Program-made: the position numbers and the translations under genes
Shown: positions 25,170 through 33,476 of the stretch, piece after piece
Layout of the letters: every line of letters begins with the position of its first letter
Position numbering within the stretch: position 1 is the stretch's first letter
Notes under the pieces: generated by a model
What the model was told of the DNA's origin: nothing
The model's input: only the letters and a program-made list of their open reading frames with translations
Database searches by the model: none
From: Paludibacteraceae bacterium
GTDB lineage: Bacteria; Bacteroidota; Bacteroidia; Bacteroidales; Paludibacteraceae
DNA length: 42,629 nt
Assembly (NCBI GenBank): GCA_017384225.1
Contig: JAFNUD010000110.1
Coordinates: forward strand, 1-42,629
Reading direction: 5' to 3'

Positions 25170-26105
25170 TTATCGCCTCATCGTATCATCGCTCAATTTG
25201 TCTAATTCTACTATCCCATTTACAATAGCATAGATAGTAAGTCCCGCAGTGGAGTGGATATTGAGTTTGCGCGCGATGTTTTTGCGATGCGACATCACTG
25301 TGTGAGTGGAAAGGCAGAGGATGTCAGCAATTTCTTTGTTGCTTAATCCATTGACAATCTGCACGAGCACATCTTTCTCGCGGGCAGACAATTCCTCTTG
25401 AATTTCAGCAATCTTTATGTCTTCCTGCTTGAATCCTTGCTTTTTTTCTTCCCGTGCAATAGCGGGCAACATGATCTCATCTTCAATGGCGCAATGTAAT
25501 GCTAATTCGTTTTCGAAGTGATACAAGTCATGCAGTACGGCATAGAGTAGTCGTTCTTGTTCGGCTGTTTGAGGAGCTGTGGATTTGTCGCTATGTGGAT
25601 AATACTTGATAATCAAGTTTTTTAATTCGACCGCTTTGGCAGCTACGTGCTGATCATCAGTGGGATGGTGCTCAAATGCAAACTCATTTTCGTGCTGGAT
25701 ATGCGCGCGAATCTCCTCCACATATTCGTCATAAAAACGAATGATAAGCAATGGAATTTTATTATCAATCCCAGCCAAATTGATGGCTTCTAACAATTGC
25801 TGCCGAATACGTGGCAACTGGAAATTCATGAAATAGGTGTGCGCATTCTCAAGGTATAGGCGTAGGGTGGGAATATGAATCTGACCTATATCATTGTACT
25901 CTTTGTACAACGCGAAATTCACTACAGCCAATAAGGTAGCGCAATCTATCCTTGCCTCTTCACAGACTTGAGCAATAGTCTTATCGCCTACACCTAATGG
26001 CACACCAAAACGATGAATCAACTGTAGCACCTGGTTGTCGGTGCTATGGTGTCTCTCGCTCGCTCCCATGAGGCTACTCATTTTGTCTGTTGGTTTGTAC
26101 ATCAT
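25170..26105 (-). CDS. Hemerythrin-domain LuxR-type transcription regulator
   Basis: A protein of about 311 residues that joins three parts. A short RIC/ScdA_N-like segment comes first (IAQVCEEARIDCATLLAVV). A four-helix hemerythrin domain (about 70-230) has a complete iron ligand set: H in LENAH, HxxxE in HIQHE, HxxxH in HDLYH and HxxxxD in HCAIED. A LuxR/GerE helix-turn-helix ends it (LSAREKDVLVQIVNGLSNKE, then HTVMSHRKNIARKLNI). It should sense oxygen, nitric oxide or iron state at a di-iron site and control DNA binding; that is inference. The longer frame to 26132 would start only a few bases after the expected transcription start, so I prefer ATG 26105 (26102 also possible). Confidence 0.88.
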   Translation of the reverse strand: MMYKPTDKMSSLMGASERHHSTDNQVLQLIHRFGVPLGVGDKTIAQVCEEARIDCATLLAVVNFALYKEYNDIGQIHIPTLRLYLENAHTYFMNFQLPRIRQQLLEAINLAGIDNKIPLLIIRFYDEYVEEIRAHIQHENEFAFEHHPTDDQHVAAKAVELKNLIIKYYPHSDKSTAPQTAEQERLLYAVLHDLYHFENELALHCAIEDEIMLPAIAREEKKQGFKQEDIKIAEIQEELSAREKDVLVQIVNGLSNKEIADILCLSTHTVMSHRKNIARKLNIHSTAGLTIYAIVNGIVELDKLSDDTMRR

Positions 26106-26142
26106 ACGACTGCTTGTGTTGAGTAAAAACAACTTTTGCCTG

Positions 26143-26174
26143 CAAAAGTACTATTTTTTTTTCAAATACGCAAC
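26143..26174 (-). promoter_or_regulatory. Promoter of the hemerythrin-LuxR gene
   Basis: On the minus strand TACTTTTG (26150-26143) fits TAnnTTTG; the -33 element is GTTG (26174-26171), a partial match with a 20-base spacer. Expected start near 26136. It opens the tilS-aroE-DUF4831-DUF4835 cluster as well, unless internal promoters exist. Confidence 0.7.
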
Positions 26175-26242
26175 ATTTTGTCTCTTTTTTCATATGATAG
26201 TATCGTACATCCTGTGGGATTTTGATTTTTTTCAAAAATCTC

Positions 26243-26273
26243 TTTGATTTTTCGCTTTTTTTTTGTACTTTTG
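26243..26273 (+). promoter_or_regulatory. Promoter of the SDR-flavoprotein-C_GCAxxG unit
   Basis: TTTG at 26243-26246 and TACTTTTG at 26266-26273 with a 19-base spacer. The leader to the ATG at 26302 is about 22 bases. Confidence 0.75.
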
Positions 26274-26301
26274 CAACCAAATTGGAATATGTATAGACTT
26301 T

Positions 26302-27060
26302 ATGGCTAAAATTATTTTCATAACAGGCGCATCATCAGGAATAGGCAAGGCTTGTGCCTATCGATTTGCGCAAGCAGGATACACACTCCTGCTGAATGCG
26401 CGAAACGTTGACAAGTTGAAAGATATGCAACAAGATATCCAACATTCGTATGGGGTAGATGTGATGTTGCTGCCATTTGATGTGCGCGATCGACAAGCTG
26501 CACAAGAAGCAATAAACGCACTACCAGAAAAATATCAAGCTATTGATGTGTTGGTCAATAATGCTGGACTCGCACTCGGTATCGATAAGGAGTATGAGGG
26601 TACTGAGCATAATTACGATACCATGATAGAAACCAATATCACGGCTTTGCTTATGATAACACGCCTTATCGTTCCTCAAATGGTAGAACGTGGAAAGGGA
26701 CATATCATCAATATAGGCTCAGTGGCTGGTGATGCAGCATATCCTGGTGGTAGTGTGTATTGCGCTACAAAAGCAGCCGTAAAAGTGCTAAGCGATGGGC
26801 TACGTATGGATTTGGTGCATACACCATTGCGTGTGACAAATGTGAAGCCAGGATTAGTGGAAACCAATTTTAGTGTTACACGTTTTGATGGCGACAAAGA
26901 ACGTGCTGACAAAGTATACCAAGGTATCAAACCTTTGACGGGTGAAGATATTGCAGAGGTGGTGTATTTTGCAGCAAATGCTCCAGAACATGTACAGATT
27001 GCTGAAGTGCTTGTGTTAGCAACTCATCAAGCAAGTGGAACAATAGTTCATCGATCATAA
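26302..27060 (+). CDS. Short-chain dehydrogenase (YdfG-like 3-hydroxy acid dehydrogenase)
   Basis: A 252-residue NADP-dependent SDR enzyme. It shows the cofactor motif TGASSGIGKACAYRFAQAG, LVNNAGLALG, the catalytic Ser in INIGSVAGDAAYPGG and YCATK (Tyr-Lys). VKPGLVETNFSVTRFDGD after it resembles YdfG-type serine/3-hydroxy acid dehydrogenases; the exact substrate is not certain. I placed the start at 26302, where the Rossmann fold begins, because the upstream ATG at 26263 lies inside the promoter. It leads an operon with the flavoprotein gene 12 bases downstream. Confidence 0.92.
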   Translation: MAKIIFITGASSGIGKACAYRFAQAGYTLLLNARNVDKLKDMQQDIQHSYGVDVMLLPFDVRDRQAAQEAINALPEKYQAIDVLVNNAGLALGIDKEYEGTEHNYDTMIETNITALLMITRLIVPQMVERGKGHIINIGSVAGDAAYPGGSVYCATKAAVKVLSDGLRMDLVHTPLRVTNVKPGLVETNFSVTRFDGDKERADKVYQGIKPLTGEDIAEVVYFAANAPEHVQIAEVLVLATHQASGTIVHRS

Positions 27061-27072
27061 TTCATCGACTAT

Positions 27073-27690
27073 ATGAAAATACTACTTATCAACGGTAGTC
27101 CGCGGGCGAATGGCAATACCAGTATTGCACTCGCGGAAGTGGCGAAGACTCTCCAAGAAGAGGGTATCGAAACAATCACAGTAGGGATAGGCATTCAGCC
27201 CGTACGTGGTTGCGTTGCCTGCGGTGCGTGCCACACTAAGAAAGGCAAATGTGCTTTCTCCGACCCACTTTATGACCAATTGCACACTATCCTCACCGAA
27301 GGTGTAGATGGACTTGTAGTTGGCTCCCCAGTCTATTATGCAGGACCTAATGGCTCGCTCTGCGCGTTATTGGACAGATTGTTCTACAGCGCAGGTATGT
27401 TGCTCAGTTACAAACCCGCTGCTGCCGTGGCAGTGTGCCGACGTGGCGGAGCTAGTGCATGCTTCGACAGACTGAACAAGTACTTCACTATCAATAATAT
27501 GCCCGTTGTCTCCTCGCAGTATTGGAATAGTGTGCATGGTTGGGAAAAAGGCGAAGCGGAGCAGGATGCTGAAGGACTACAGACTATGCGTACCCTTGCA
27601 CGTAATATGGCATGGATGCTGCGCAACTTAGCCAAAGAGCAGCGACCAGAAAACGAGAAACCTAAGATGAGAACGAACTTTATCGGATAA
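27073..27690 (+). CDS. NADPH-dependent FMN reductase / iron-sulfur flavoprotein
   Basis: A 205-residue flavodoxin-fold protein. The FMN phosphate loop GSPRANGNTS is at the N-terminus, and GSPVYYAGPNGSLCALLDRLF is further on. Between them a cysteine cluster GCVACGACHTKKGKC resembles the compact 4Fe-4S motif of archaeal-type iron-sulfur flavoproteins. It probably passes electrons to an unknown partner, and the C_GCAxxG_C_C protein encoded one base downstream is the obvious candidate. Assignment to the family is solid; the substrate is unknown. Confidence 0.9.
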   Translation: MKILLINGSPRANGNTSIALAEVAKTLQEEGIETITVGIGIQPVRGCVACGACHTKKGKCAFSDPLYDQLHTILTEGVDGLVVGSPVYYAGPNGSLCALLDRLFYSAGMLLSYKPAAAVAVCRRGGASACFDRLNKYFTINNMPVVSSQYWNSVHGWEKGEAEQDAEGLQTMRTLARNMAWMLRNLAKEQRPENEKPKMRTNFIG

Positions 27691-27691
27691 T

Positions 27692-28171
27692 ATGACACAC
27701 GAAGAGATCGAAAATAGAGTAGAGCGAGCCAAAGCACTTTTCCATCAAGGCTTCAATTGCAGTCAAGCCGTTTGTGCCGCGTGCGCTGACATCTATGGCA
27801 TGGACGAACAGATTGCCCTGCGCGTATCAGCCTCATTTGGTGGAGGTATAGGGCGCATGCGCCAGACATGCGGTGCGGCATGCGGCATGTTTGTGCTTGC
27901 AGGATTGGAGAATGGTAGTGCAACTCCAGGCGATGCCGAAGGCAAGAAACAAAATTATATGCTGGTGCAAGAGTTGGCCTCGAAATTTAAAGCCCAAAAC
28001 GGCAGTTTAATTTGCGCAGAATTGTTGGGCGTTGCTCCCAAACCACAAGAACCTGTACCTGCTGAACGTACAGCAGAATACTATCAGAAGCGTCCATGCG
28101 TAGAAATGGTTGCGAGCGCTGTGAGGATTTATTTAGAAGGGATAGAAGGTGATGAGGCCATTAGGCTGTAA
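27692..28171 (+). CDS. C_GCAxxG_C_C family redox-type protein
   Basis: A 159-residue protein with the conserved cysteine pattern of the C_GCAxxG_C_C family: FNCSQAVCAACAD near residue 23, FGGGIGRMRQTCGAACGM near 50-67, LICAELLG near 108 and RPCVEMVASAVRIYLE near 133. The family is widespread in anaerobes, has no proven function, and is presumed to bind a metal cluster or do thiol redox. Its ATG follows the flavoprotein stop by one base, so the two are almost certainly made together. No signal peptide. Confidence 0.92.
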   Translation: MTHEEIENRVERAKALFHQGFNCSQAVCAACADIYGMDEQIALRVSASFGGGIGRMRQTCGAACGMFVLAGLENGSATPGDAEGKKQNYMLVQELASKFKAQNGSLICAELLGVAPKPQEPVPAERTAEYYQKRPCVEMVASAVRIYLEGIEGDEAIRL

Positions 28172-28213
28172 GGCCAGGAGGCTAGCAAAATTGACTTTTT
28201 TAAAAATAAAAAT

Positions 28214-30070
28214 ATGAGGAAACTTTTCATTCTTATTTTCTCCTTTGGTATTTTAGGGGAACTTTTTGCATTTAATCAACCAGTAACGCCTGTCAATCAG
28301 TTGCCTGCGTATTATGAATCGATTGATGGTGAGAGCGGCAAGGACTTGCTAGATGCTATTCAGCAGGTAGCTAAACGGGGTTATCGTACCGATGATTTTC
28401 GCTACGATAGTATTTGGTATGCATTCAAACATACGGATATACGTCCTGATGGCTATATTTGGGAAATCTATAGCACTTGCGTATTTGAATATGAAAAAGA
28501 CCGTACTTCCAATACTTCGCAAACGGGTGAGTGCAAGGGCTACAACCGTGAGCACGCGATATGCCAATCATGGTTTGGCGAGTACGACCTTCAGGGCAAG
28601 AAGATGAGTTCAAGCAAAAAGAACTCTCCAGGTTCGGATATCTTTCATATTTATCCCGCATCATACGGAATGAATAGTCGTCATGGCAATCGTCCATATG
28701 GCGAAGTGCTAAATGCAGCAAACACCTCCGAGAATGGTACCAAATATGGCACACCTGTTACAACTATGTCAGTTACTAATAGTGTTGCGGGAGCCTATGT
28801 GGAGGGAAAGATGACTCTGAGTACCAAAGTGTTGGAACCAGCCGATGAATATAAAGGCGATATCGCACGTAGTTATTTTGGTACCATGGTCAAGTGGGCA
28901 GGTGAATGGGTGTTTAATTTGAACGAAAATGGCAGAGTAATTTTCGATGCAACTATTGATGTTGATACTCACTATGCAGCCGACAATTACTATGGTCTTA
29001 CCCCTTTCGGACTGGCAATGCTACTCAAGTGGCATCGCCAAGACCCTGTGTCGCAAAAAGAAATAGACCGTAATAATGGCATTCAACTCACTCAAGGTAA
29101 CCGCAATCCTTTTATTGATTATCCTTATTTAGTGGAGTATATCTGGGGCGAGAAGTCTGGACAAGAACTAGATCTTGATCTTCTGATTTGTGCATACGAT
29201 GAGCGTTTCCAATTGGGTGTTAGCGATGGCTATCTTGGCGAGAAAACTCAAGTGGATGTTGATACCATCTTTTGGATGGTAGGTAATATTCCATACGACA
29301 CTTCATATGTAGCTCACGCATCTCGTCTCAAGTACTTGCCTGCAACTCCTACTTCTTGCTCTACTCAAAGTACTCATTTTGTGGGATGGACTTCTACTCC
29401 TATTTTGGGCGTCAACCATGAGGCTCCAGATGTGCTCTATAATCAAGAGTCTGATTTTCCCTCTGTCGATGGTAATATGTACTACTACGCTGTTTTTGCT
29501 CAAGTACTTCACTCCGAGATAGTTGGTCAAACAATCACACTCAATAAGTCCGACTCTACCTCTTGGATTCTTTCTGGTCTTAAACACACAACCAATAAGA
29601 CCGATGGTGCTTATTGGTTACTAGTCGAAAATGCTACGATAACTTCACCTGTTGTTGATTTGCAAAGTCTTGATTCTGTAGCCATTACAATGCGTAGTTA
29701 TAATAAAAAAGCTATTGTTAATATCACTGTTGATGGTACTAATTATGGTCAACTCTCTGCTGCAAATAATACGATGCAACGATATGTATTGTCAGCACCT
29801 GAGATGACAGGCAATAGGGCATTGCAGTTTACAGGAGCTGATGCTACAGCTACTTATGGTCCTGGTTTGAACGAAATAGTGCTTTATCTCGGGGGAGAGC
29901 AGGGTACATATACCAATTACCTTACGCATTGCTCTAATTCAAATACGGGGGGCTTTTCTACGACAATACAGCACTCCCCAGCCACCAAGATAATGCGCCA
30001 TGGTCAATTACTCATTAATCACAATGGTCGTACATACAATGCACAAGGCATACCATTATACTCAATGTAG
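28214..30070 (+). CDS. Secreted endonuclease I (EndA/NucM family) with C-terminal tail
   Basis: A 618-residue exported nuclease. The signal peptide is about 1-19. The endonuclease I domain (about 30-330) has the catalytic block YNREHAICQSWFG and PGSDIFHIYPASYGMNSRHGN. Next comes a segment (about 365-430) ending THFVGWTSTP and MYYYAVFAQV, which resembles an InlB-type B repeat. A beta-rich region follows, and the tail GQLLINHNGRTYNAQGIPLY is like those ending many exported Bacteroidales proteins. It probably degrades extracellular DNA for nutrients. Whether the tail is a type IX sorting signal or a surface-retention motif is not settled by sequence. Confidence 0.93.
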   Translation: MRKLFILIFSFGILGELFAFNQPVTPVNQLPAYYESIDGESGKDLLDAIQQVAKRGYRTDDFRYDSIWYAFKHTDIRPDGYIWEIYSTCVFEYEKDRTSNTSQTGECKGYNREHAICQSWFGEYDLQGKKMSSSKKNSPGSDIFHIYPASYGMNSRHGNRPYGEVLNAANTSENGTKYGTPVTTMSVTNSVAGAYVEGKMTLSTKVLEPADEYKGDIARSYFGTMVKWAGEWVFNLNENGRVIFDATIDVDTHYAADNYYGLTPFGLAMLLKWHRQDPVSQKEIDRNNGIQLTQGNRNPFIDYPYLVEYIWGEKSGQELDLDLLICAYDERFQLGVSDGYLGEKTQVDVDTIFWMVGNIPYDTSYVAHASRLKYLPATPTSCSTQSTHFVGWTSTPILGVNHEAPDVLYNQESDFPSVDGNMYYYAVFAQVLHSEIVGQTITLNKSDSTSWILSGLKHTTNKTDGAYWLLVENATITSPVVDLQSLDSVAITMRSYNKKAIVNITVDGTNYGQLSAANNTMQRYVLSAPEMTGNRALQFTGADATATYGPGLNEIVLYLGGEQGTYTNYLTHCSNSNTGGFSTTIQHSPATKIMRHGQLLINHNGRTYNAQGIPLYSM

Positions 30071-30095
30071 TTAACCGACTAAACACACAAAGATA

Positions 30096-31484
30096 ATGAA
30101 ATACTTCCTTGCTATCATCGGTGGTGGTCCTGCTGGATATACTGCTGCCGAACTTGCTTCTAAAGCAGGTAAAGACGTAGTCATCTTCGAGCAAATAGCT
30201 CTCGGTGGTACTTGTCTCAATGTAGGTTGCATACCTACCAAGACCCTCTTATATAGTGCAAAACAATACTATAATGCTACCCATACGGATAAATATGGTG
30301 TAAAAGCAGAAGGTGTGAGTTTTGATTACGCCAAGATTATACAACGGAAAACTAAGGTGGTGCGCAAACTTGTAGCAGGTATCAAGCAGAAACTCAACAA
30401 CGAGCATTGCCACGTAGTCATGGGGGCTGCCAATATCGTTAGTCGTACAGACGAACAAGTACTCATCTCCTGTGGCGAAGAGCAATACGAGGCAGAGAAC
30501 TTACTTATCTGTACGGGATCGACTAATTTCGTTCCTCCTATCCCAGGTATCAATGATAACCCAGCCGTATGGGATTCTACTGATGCACTCGACAGCAAGG
30601 AGCTACCTCAATCAATGATTATCGTAGGAGGTGGTGTGATAGGTATGGAGTTTGCTACACTCTACCACGAATTAGGTGTGTCTGTGACCGTCATCGAAGC
30701 TATGCCAACCATACTGCCAAACTTGGATCAAGAGGTAGTGACCATACTGCTGGATAAATACCGCAAAGCGGGCATACAAATCTTAACTGATACAAAAGTA
30801 ACTGAAATTCAAGGAAATAAAGTGCTGACTACCAATGGCGAATACGAAGCGGAGCATATCCTTGTGTCCGTAGGGCGCCGTGCTAATATGCAGGGATTGG
30901 AAGTTTTGAACGATGTGGAAATCTACCGCGGAGGTATCGTAGTGGATGAATTTATGCGCACCAACCTGAAGAATGTATATGCTGCAGGCGATGTGACTGG
31001 CAAGATCATGCTTGCACACGTAGCGAGTCGCCAAGCTGAGGTTGCAGTAGGACGTATGCTCAAGCAGTTGCCTCTGCAACGCATTGCGTATAACGCCATC
31101 CCCAGCGTGGTATATACCAATCCTGAGATAGCGTGCATCGGACTGACAGAGAAAGACTTGAATGACATCCGTGAGGGAGATTTTACACCTACGATGTCGC
31201 AGGATAAACCTTTTGTGGAGTACGAGGTGCATAAGTTGCCGATGACCTATTCGGGACGTTTCGTGGCGGAGAATGAGGGTGAAACAGGATTGTGCAAAGT
31301 GATTGTAGATAAGAAGAACAAGACCATCATTGGTGTGCACATGATAGGCAACCCATGTTCGGAGTTTGTAGCAGCAGCGAGTTTCGCAGTGCGCATGGGT
31401 TATACAGTGGGCGAGTTCCGCCAAGTGGTATTCCCACACCCAACCGTGGGTGAAGTACTGCGCGAAGTAATCATGGAGTGTTAA
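30096..31484 (+). CDS. lpd: Dihydrolipoyl dehydrogenase
   Basis: The E3/L flavoenzyme reoxidises dihydrolipoyl groups with NAD+. The 462-residue chain shows the FAD fold IIGGGPAGYTAAELASKAG, the redox-active disulfide GGTCLNVGCIPTK, the NAD fold IIVGGGVIGMEFATLYHELG, the second FAD motif VYAAGDVTGK and the C-terminal catalytic His in FPHPTVGEVLRE. It is not next to 2-oxo acid dehydrogenase genes. A gcvP gene 11 kb away makes the glycine cleavage system its most visible possible client. It follows the nuclease by 25 bases. Confidence 0.97.
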   Translation: MKYFLAIIGGGPAGYTAAELASKAGKDVVIFEQIALGGTCLNVGCIPTKTLLYSAKQYYNATHTDKYGVKAEGVSFDYAKIIQRKTKVVRKLVAGIKQKLNNEHCHVVMGAANIVSRTDEQVLISCGEEQYEAENLLICTGSTNFVPPIPGINDNPAVWDSTDALDSKELPQSMIIVGGGVIGMEFATLYHELGVSVTVIEAMPTILPNLDQEVVTILLDKYRKAGIQILTDTKVTEIQGNKVLTTNGEYEAEHILVSVGRRANMQGLEVLNDVEIYRGGIVVDEFMRTNLKNVYAAGDVTGKIMLAHVASRQAEVAVGRMLKQLPLQRIAYNAIPSVVYTNPEIACIGLTEKDLNDIREGDFTPTMSQDKPFVEYEVHKLPMTYSGRFVAENEGETGLCKVIVDKKNKTIIGVHMIGNPCSEFVAAASFAVRMGYTVGEFRQVVFPHPTVGEVLREVIMEC

Positions 31485-31539
31485 TTTCAATCACCGCTAT
31501 TAACCGATTAACCGCTTCACCGATATTAACCGCCATAAA

Positions 31540-32061
31540 ATGGAACGACAAGAGAAAGTATTAGCATATTTGGCAGAGCATCAGATAGCACACGAGTGTT
31601 ACAACCACCCCGAGGGCAAAACCATTGAGGAGGCGAAACGTTGGTGGAAAGATGATGGTAGCGTGCATTGCAAGAACATTTTTATGCGTAACCACAAAGG
31701 TACGCAGCACTACCTCATCTGCTTCCATTGCGACCACGATTTGGCTATTCATGATCTCGAGCAGCGTTTGAAGGCATCGCTCGTGGCTGCTGGACAAAAA
31801 GCATCTGGCAAACTCTCCTTCGCTAGTCCCGAGCGTATGATGCGTTACCTCGGACTTGAACCAGGTAGCGTCAGTCCTTTTGGACTCATCAACGACGAAG
31901 AACATCATGTGATACTATTCCTCGATAAGAACTTGCAAGAGGCAGATGCTTTGAGTTTTCACCCCAATGACTGCCGAGGCACTGTGGTCATCAAGCGCGA
32001 AGAATTTGAAAAGTATCTAACAGTAGTAGGCAATCAAGTAGAGTGGATAGATTTGTATTAA
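31540..32061 (+). CDS. ProX-type aminoacyl-tRNA deacylase (YbaK/PrdX family)
   Basis: A 173-residue stand-alone editing protein that hydrolyses mischarged tRNA-Pro (typically Ala-tRNA-Pro). Family features: YNHPEGKTIEEAKR at the N-terminus, HCKNIFMRNHKGTQHYLICF with the conserved Lys and Asn, SFASPERMMRYLGLEPGSVSPFGL and a FHPND...TVVIKREEF ending. Length is normal. The spacer in front of it is made of TTAACCG repeats. Substrate specificity inferred from the family. Confidence 0.92.
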   Translation: MERQEKVLAYLAEHQIAHECYNHPEGKTIEEAKRWWKDDGSVHCKNIFMRNHKGTQHYLICFHCDHDLAIHDLEQRLKASLVAAGQKASGKLSFASPERMMRYLGLEPGSVSPFGLINDEEHHVILFLDKNLQEADALSFHPNDCRGTVVIKREEFEKYLTVVGNQVEWIDLY

Positions 32062-32102
32062 TGTTTAGTGGACTTTTCGCTATAGTTTAGAGATATAAAG
32101 AT

Positions 32103-32510
32103 ATGAAAGAAACAAAACGAGAATGGATTAGAGTATTGAAGTTCGTGCTGTTTTCCGCTAGCGCGGGAATCATACAAATAGGTTCGTTTACTTTGCTCAA
32201 CGAGTGTACCGAATGGCGCTACTGGCCATGTTACCTGATTTCGCTATTATTGAGCATTCTATGGAACTTCACCTTCAACCGCCGATTCACCTTCAAGTCC
32301 AATGCAAATGTCACACGCGCTATGCTGCTGGTACTGGCTTTCTATGCCATGTTTACTCCAGCTACTACGCTATTGGGCAATTGGCTGGCAGAGGACCTAC
32401 TGTGGAACGAATATCTGGTGACTGCCATCAATATGGGATTAAACCTCACACTCGAATACCTATACCAACGCTATGTGGTATATCGCAATAAGGTAGATAA
32501 TATCGCCTAA
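32103..32510 (+). CDS. GtrA family membrane protein
   Basis: A 135-residue protein with four membrane helices. The family core VLKFVLFSASAGIIQIGSFT at the start and ILWNFTFNRRFTFKS in the middle identify GtrA. The conserved C-terminus is LEYLYQRYVVY. GtrA-like proteins are thought to help move lipid-linked sugars across the inner membrane. No glycosyltransferase is adjacent; a NodB-like deacetylase follows. Confidence 0.9.
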   Translation: MKETKREWIRVLKFVLFSASAGIIQIGSFTLLNECTEWRYWPCYLISLLLSILWNFTFNRRFTFKSNANVTRAMLLVLAFYAMFTPATTLLGNWLAEDLLWNEYLVTAINMGLNLTLEYLYQRYVVYRNKVDNIA

Positions 32511-32606
32511 TGAGATTTACAAATTACAAAATTATAATTAATAGATTTTTGTGGCGAATGTATGTTTTGGCTTTTATTGAGTATATTCTTCGCAATGCGT
32601 AATCCT

Positions 32607-33419
32607 ATGACTGACTTTACATTACGAAAATACAGAGAACTGCTACAAATGTTGCAGAAAAAAGGCTATAAGTTCATCACTTTTGAGCAATATTGCGAGC
32701 AAAAAGGCAATAACTCCACTACCTCATCGCTTGATGACTCTAAGTGGATTATCTTGCGTCATGATGTAGATCTGAAGGCTGCTAATAGTTTAGCAACTGC
32801 GCAATTGGAGCACGAGTTGAACATACCTGCTAGTTACTATTTCCGTGTAGTGCCAGAGAGTAATCAGCCCGAGATTATTCGTGCAATAGCACAACTGGGA
32901 CATGAGGTTGGCTATCACTACGAGGATATGGCAATAGCGAACGGCGACGTTGCGGAAGCCTATGCGCATTTCCAACAACAACTGAACTACTTCCGTGGAT
33001 TCTATCCCGTGAAAACCATTTGTATGCACGGAGCACCTACCAGTCAATGGGATGGCAAAGACTTATGGAAAAAATATAACTACCGCGATTTGGGTATCAT
33101 AGGCGAACCTTATTTCGATGTGGACTTCAGTCAGGTATTCTATCTCACCGACACGGGACGCTGTTGGGATGGATACAAGGTATCGGTGCGTGATAAGATT
33201 CCGGTATATCAAGACGAATGGAATGCTGCGGGATTGGTTTATCACACTACAGACAATATCATTCATGCAGCAGAGCAGGGTAGTCTTCCCTCACGCATTA
33301 TGATCACTACGCATCCTCAACGATGGACGGATAATCGCCGCGAGTGGGTGAAAGAAATCATGATGCAAAATGCCAAAAACATCGTCAAACGATTAATCAT
33401 CAAAATAAAAGGTCACTAA
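32607..33419 (+). CDS. Polysaccharide deacetylase-like (NodB/CE4-related) protein
   Basis: A cytoplasmic-looking protein of about 270 residues. WIILRHDVDLKAANSLATAQ carries the CE4 first motif (Asp-Asp pair with His), and GHEVGYHYEDMAIANGDVAE carries the second His motif. A later CMHGAPTSQWDGKDLW is typical of a Bacteroidota subgroup often found in polysaccharide loci. It has no signal peptide from the chosen start. ATGs at 32562, 32595 and 32607 are in frame; 32607 (MTDFTLRKYRELLQML) fits the fold start best. Substrate unknown. Confidence 0.8.
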   Translation: MTDFTLRKYRELLQMLQKKGYKFITFEQYCEQKGNNSTTSSLDDSKWIILRHDVDLKAANSLATAQLEHELNIPASYYFRVVPESNQPEIIRAIAQLGHEVGYHYEDMAIANGDVAEAYAHFQQQLNYFRGFYPVKTICMHGAPTSQWDGKDLWKKYNYRDLGIIGEPYFDVDFSQVFYLTDTGRCWDGYKVSVRDKIPVYQDEWNAAGLVYHTTDNIIHAAEQGSLPSRIMITTHPQRWTDNRREWVKEIMMQNAKNIVKRLIIKIKGH

Positions 33420-33430
33420 CCATAGTGACC
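33411..33430. terminator. Hairpin terminator overlapping the deacetylase stop codon
   Basis: GGTCACTA (33411-33418), 4-base loop ACCA, TAGTGACC (33423-33430): a perfect 8-base-pair stem followed by TTCTTATTTC and preceded by an A-run. It can terminate in both directions. The TAA of the deacetylase gene (33417-33419) sits within the hairpin. Confidence 0.8.
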
Positions 33431-33476
33431 TTCTTATTTCTCGCCTCTTCGCCTAATAGCCTCATCGCCTCATCGC

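Noticed and set aside
30783-31490. 235-residue minus-strand frame opposite lpd
   Set aside because: Antisense shadow; lpd has all catalytic motifs and the antisense product is His/Arg-rich nonsense.
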